NCBI GenBank assembly: GCA_002482765.1 | Contig: DLGP01000071.1 | Location: forward strand, 82,961-146,960 | Reading direction: 5' to 3' | DNA: 64,000 bases | DNA from: Alphaproteobacteria bacterium UBA7691 | Lineage (GTDB): Bacteria; Pseudomonadota; Alphaproteobacteria; Ferrovibrionales; Ferrovibrionaceae | Part shown: in pieces, positions 61,727 through 64,000 of the stretch | Layout of the letters: each line of letters opens with the position of its first letter | Numbering within the stretch: the stretch's first letter is position 1 | Program-made: the position numbers and the translations under genes | The notes under the pieces: generated by a model | Told to the model about the DNA's origin: nothing | Databases searched by the model: none | What the model saw: the letters and a program-made list of their open reading frames with translations, nothing else

Positions 61727-62827
61727 ATGCAAACCGCCCCCCTGCGCACCGGCTGGACCACGGGAAGCTGCGCCACTGCCGCCGCCACGGCGGCGCTGGC
61801 TGGCTTGGCCACCGGTGAATGCCTTGATCCGGTCAGCATCCGGCTGCCGGGCGGGCAAACCCCCAGTTTCAGCCTGGCGCGGTGTGCCATCGGCCCGGAT
61901 TGGGCCTTTGCCGCCGTGGTGAAGGATGCCGGCGACGATCCGGACGTGACGCATCAGGCGTTGATCTGCGCCAAGCTGTGGCGTGGCGCGCCTGGCAGCG
62001 GCGTGCAGTTCCGCGCCGGTGAAGGCGTTGGCACCATAACCCGGCCCGGCCTGCCGCTGCCGGTGGGCGAGCCGGCGATCAATCCGGTGCCGCGCCAGAT
62101 GATGCGGGATAATCTCGGTGCCCTGGCGGCGGCCCTGGGCATCGCCGCCGATCTGGTGGTGGAGATTTCGATTCCCGGCGGCGAGGCGCTGGCGCAGCGT
62201 ACACTCAATCCGCGCCTGGGCATTGTCGGTGGCCTTTCGGTGCTGGGCACCACCGGCATCGTGGTGCCGTTTTCCTGCGCCGCCTGGATTCATTCGATCC
62301 ATCGCGGCATCGATGTGGCGCGCGCCAGCGGCCTGCGCCATGTTGCCGGCGCCACCGGCAATGTCTCGGAAAGCAGTATCCAGCGCTTGCACGGTCTGCC
62401 CGATCCGGCATTGATCGAGATGGGCGATTTTGCCGGCGGCATGCTGAAATATCTGCGCCGCCATCCGGTGCCGCGGATCAGCATTGCCGGCGGTTTCGCC
62501 AAGATGACCAAGCTGGCCCAGGGCCTGCTTGACCTGCATTCGCGCGCCGGCGCGGTTGATCTGGCTTTCCTGGCGCAACTGGCGGCCGAGGCTGGTGCCG
62601 GGCCTGATCTGTGCCAGGCCATTGCCCAGGCCAACACCGCCAAACATGCCCTTGATCTGGCCGAGGCCATCGCCCCGGCGCTGGCGGCCCGGGTGGCCGC
62701 CCAGGTGGCCGAACGCGCCTGGCACACGGCGGCGGCGGTGCTGGATGGCACCGGCATGGAGCTGGAAATCCTGGTCACCGACCGCGACGGCCGACCGGTG
62801 GCGCAACGGCCGTTTCAAGCCTGCTGA
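61727..62827 (+). CDS. cbiD: Cobalt-precorrin-5B C1-methyltransferase (CbiD)
   Basis: A 366-residue protein. LRTGWTTGSCATAAATAAL, VVKDAGDDPDVTH, GEGVGTITRPGLPLPVGEPAINPVPRQMM and GGLSVLGTTGIVVPFS are CbiD motifs. CbiD performs the C1 methylation in the cobalt-early pathway, while neighbours CobE and CobM are of the aerobic style, so it probably stands in for CobF. The ATG at 61727 is chosen since it directly precedes the conserved LRTGWTTGS. It converges with cobM (gap of 2 bases). Confidence 0.95.
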   Translation: MQTAPLRTGWTTGSCATAAATAALAGLATGECLDPVSIRLPGGQTPSFSLARCAIGPDWAFAAVVKDAGDDPDVTHQALICAKLWRGAPGSGVQFRAGEGVGTITRPGLPLPVGEPAINPVPRQMMRDNLGALAAALGIAADLVVEISIPGGEALAQRTLNPRLGIVGGLSVLGTTGIVVPFSCAAWIHSIHRGIDVARASGLRHVAGATGNVSESSIQRLHGLPDPALIEMGDFAGGMLKYLRRHPVPRISIAGGFAKMTKLAQGLLDLHSRAGAVDLAFLAQLAAEAGAGPDLCQAIAQANTAKHALDLAEAIAPALAARVAAQVAERAWHTAAAVLDGTGMELEILVTDRDGRPVAQRPFQAC

Positions 62828-62829
62828 GA

Positions 62830-63579
62830 TCATCGATAGCGCCTGTGGTAATCGGGATCGTAAAGCGCTGAATCGCGGAAATCCTCGGCTGCCAGCACAC
62901 GCCCCACCAGGATCAGCGCCGTGCGCTCCATCGGCGCCGCCTCGGCCTGGGCCAGAATATCACCCAGCATGCCACGCAGGATGCGCTGATCCGGCCAGGA
63001 AGCGCGATACACAATCGCCACCGGGCAATCCGCACCCAGCAACGGCGTCAGTTCCGCCACCAGCCTGCCCAGATTGTGGATCGACAGGTGCAGCGCCAAG
63101 GTGGCGCCGGTGCGGGCAAAGGCTGCCAGTTCCTCGCCCGCCGGCATGGCCGAGGCACGGCCGCCGCTGCGCGTCAGCACCAGGCTTTGCGCCACTTCGG
63201 GCAGGGTCAGTTCCTGGCCCAAAGCGGCGGCGGCGGCGGCAAAGCTCGGCACCCCCGGGGTGATGCTGTAGGGGATGTTGTGCTTGCGCAGCCGGCGCAA
63301 TTGTTCGCCCAGCGCCGACCATACCGAAAGGTCGCCGGAATGCAGCCGGGCGACATCCTGGCCGGCTTGATGCGCCGCCACAAATTCCGCCTCGATGCGA
63401 TCCAGATCAAGCGGCGCGGTATCGATGATGCGGGCATCGGCCGGGCAGTAGCGCAGGATTTCCGCCGGCACCAGCGAGCCGGCATAGAGGCAGACCGGGC
63501 AGGCGGCGATCAGGTCGCGGCCACGCAGGGTCAGCAGGTCGGGTGCGCCGGGGCCGGCGCCGATGAAATGCACGGTCAT
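62830..63579 (-). CDS. cobM: Precorrin-4 C11-methyltransferase (CobM/CbiF)
   Basis: A 249-residue SAM-dependent methyltransferase of the corrin ring. [37 protein letters not shown] is the N-terminal signature; [22 protein letters not shown] the second; [32 protein letters not shown] the third. The glycine-rich GAGPGAPD and DLSVWS motifs are typical of CobM/CbiF. The start overlaps the cobE stop (ATGA). Confidence 0.95.
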   Translation of the reverse strand: MTVHFIGAGPGAPDLLTLRGRDLIAACPVCLYAGSLVPAEILRYCPADARIIDTAPLDLDRIEAEFVAAHQAGQDVARLHSGDLSVWSALGEQLRRLRKHNIPYSITPGVPSFAAAAAALGQELTLPEVAQSLVLTRSGGRASAMPAGEELAAFARTGATLALHLSIHNLGRLVAELTPLLGADCPVAIVYRASWPDQRILRGMLGDILAQAEAAPMERTALILVGRVLAAEDFRDSALYDPDYHRRYR

Positions 63580-63962
63580 GATGATGGCTTCTCCAGCGCA
63601 ACGGCGCAGCTAGCCCGCTGGCTCAGGCGGCGCGGTGCCAGCAAGGCTGCATCCGGCCCCAGCGCAGCCAGCGCGGCGGTTTCCGCCAGCGAGGGCAGGC
63701 CATGCGCCCGCAAAGCGGCCTCTGAGCGGCTCAAGGCGCGTGGGCTGGCGGCCTGCAAGGCAGTCAGCGGCAGCAGGCGCAGGGTCAGGCCGAGCTGCGC
63801 GGCGGCAGACGTAATAGCCGGCAGCCCGGCTTTATCCTGCAAACTGGCGATCACCGTCACTTGTGCGGGCGCCAGATGCAAGGCCGCCAGCGTGGTCTGT
63901 GCCAGGGTGACGATTTCAGCCGCATCACAGCCGCCGCGGCAGCCGATGCCCAAAGCGATCAT
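63576..63962 (-). CDS. cobE: Cobalamin biosynthesis protein CobE / CbiG C-terminal domain type
   Basis: A 128-residue protein. [26 protein letters not shown] is the conserved N-terminus; [21 protein letters not shown] and [14 protein letters not shown] the remaining motifs. CobE is required in the aerobic pathway and is equivalent to the C-terminal part of CbiG. Start at 63962, whose ATG overlaps the stop of the upstream gene (ATGA). Confidence 0.88.
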   Translation of the reverse strand: MIALGIGCRGGCDAAEIVTLAQTTLAALHLAPAQVTVIASLQDKAGLPAITSAAAQLGLTLRLLPLTALQAASPRALSRSEAALRAHGLPSLAETAALAALGPDAALLAPRRLSQRASCAVALEKPSS

Positions 63963-64000
63963 TTGTCCAGGCTCCAATGCAGCACCGGCATGGCCGGGCG
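63959..64000 (-). CDS. C-terminal end of a gene upstream of cobE, probably cobL
   Basis: The last 13 codons of a minus-strand frame (ending [13 protein letters not shown], then TGA) enter from the right edge and overlap the cobE start by 4 bases. A PALPV-x-W-like ending is typical of precorrin-6Y methyltransferase CobL/CbiT, and cobL often precedes cobE or cobM. Too short to be certain. Confidence 0.45.
   Translation of the reverse strand, partial: RPAMPVLHWSLDK

Noticed and set aside
1..64000. CRISPR arrays, insertion sequences, prophage genes, tRNA or rRNA genes
   Set aside because: No regularly spaced repeats, no transposase or integrase motifs, and no recognisable tRNA cloverleaf or rRNA stretch were seen; genes are dense and collinear in operons.

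Overview
The window is GC-rich, tightly packed bacterial DNA of alphaproteobacterial character (an inference, Rhodospirillales-like). It carries a ccoNOQP-GHIS cbb3 oxidase cluster with an FNR-type regulator, aerobic-type cobalamin genes, two HyuA/HyuB pairs, both ABC and tripartite tricarboxylate (TTT) importers, and a complete set of the recognisable coenzyme F420 genes (cofC, cofD, cofE, a fused FO synthase and an NADPH:F420 reductase). I found no rRNA, tRNA, CRISPR array, insertion sequence or phage gene. No stretch over 300 bases lacks a gene.

Layout. 1-459: the 3' part of a nitronate monooxygenase gene. 503-8596 (minus): the cbb3 oxidase structural genes ccoNOQP and assembly genes ccoGHIS, plus a small membrane protein. 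8755-14024: a low-oxygen response neighbourhood with a DUF2189 membrane protein, a TauE/SafE-like protein, a hemerythrin-like protein, a four-cysteine FNR regulator, two universal stress proteins and a small unknown protein; three FNR-type boxes lie between these genes. 14059-16520 (minus): a GAF-PAS protein and D-amino-acid dehydrogenase. 16665-19745: an IclR regulator, maleylacetate reductase, an intradiol dioxygenase and a YciI-like protein, i.e. the lower hydroxyquinol pathway.

19802-53635 is the most interesting part. Three IclR-family genes each head an operon: (i) iclR-npdG-cofD-cofC; (ii) iclR-fbiC-cofE; (iii) iclR-tctCBA-molybdenum hydroxylase (L, G-like, M, S)-two LLM oxidoreductases-flavin reductase-hyuA-hyuB. 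A branched-chain-type ABC importer operon (livK-like on minus, livHMGF-hyuA-hyuB-LLM-PLP enzyme-LLM on plus) lies between (i) and (ii). The same four-gene core (two distinct LLM types plus HyuA and HyuB) therefore occurs twice, each copy with its own importer and accessory enzymes, interleaved with the genes that make and reduce F420. All three regulator genes and the importer intergenic region carry the same 17-bp operator-like element, GTTCC-N7-GGNAC. In the three regulator genes it sits 13-16 bases inside the coding sequence, downstream of promoters that would give leaderless or nearly leaderless mRNAs. My reading is that F420 synthesis here is co-regulated with uptake and breakdown of related nitrogen-ring or lactam/imide compounds. 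The substrates are unknown.

53693-59619: 6-phosphogluconate dehydratase, a beta-CASP metallo-hydrolase, an AMP-phosphorylase-like protein and a PRPP-synthetase-like protein. 59616-64000: cobalamin synthesis genes (cobA, cobB, cbiD, cobM, cobE and the last 13 codons of a probable cobL).
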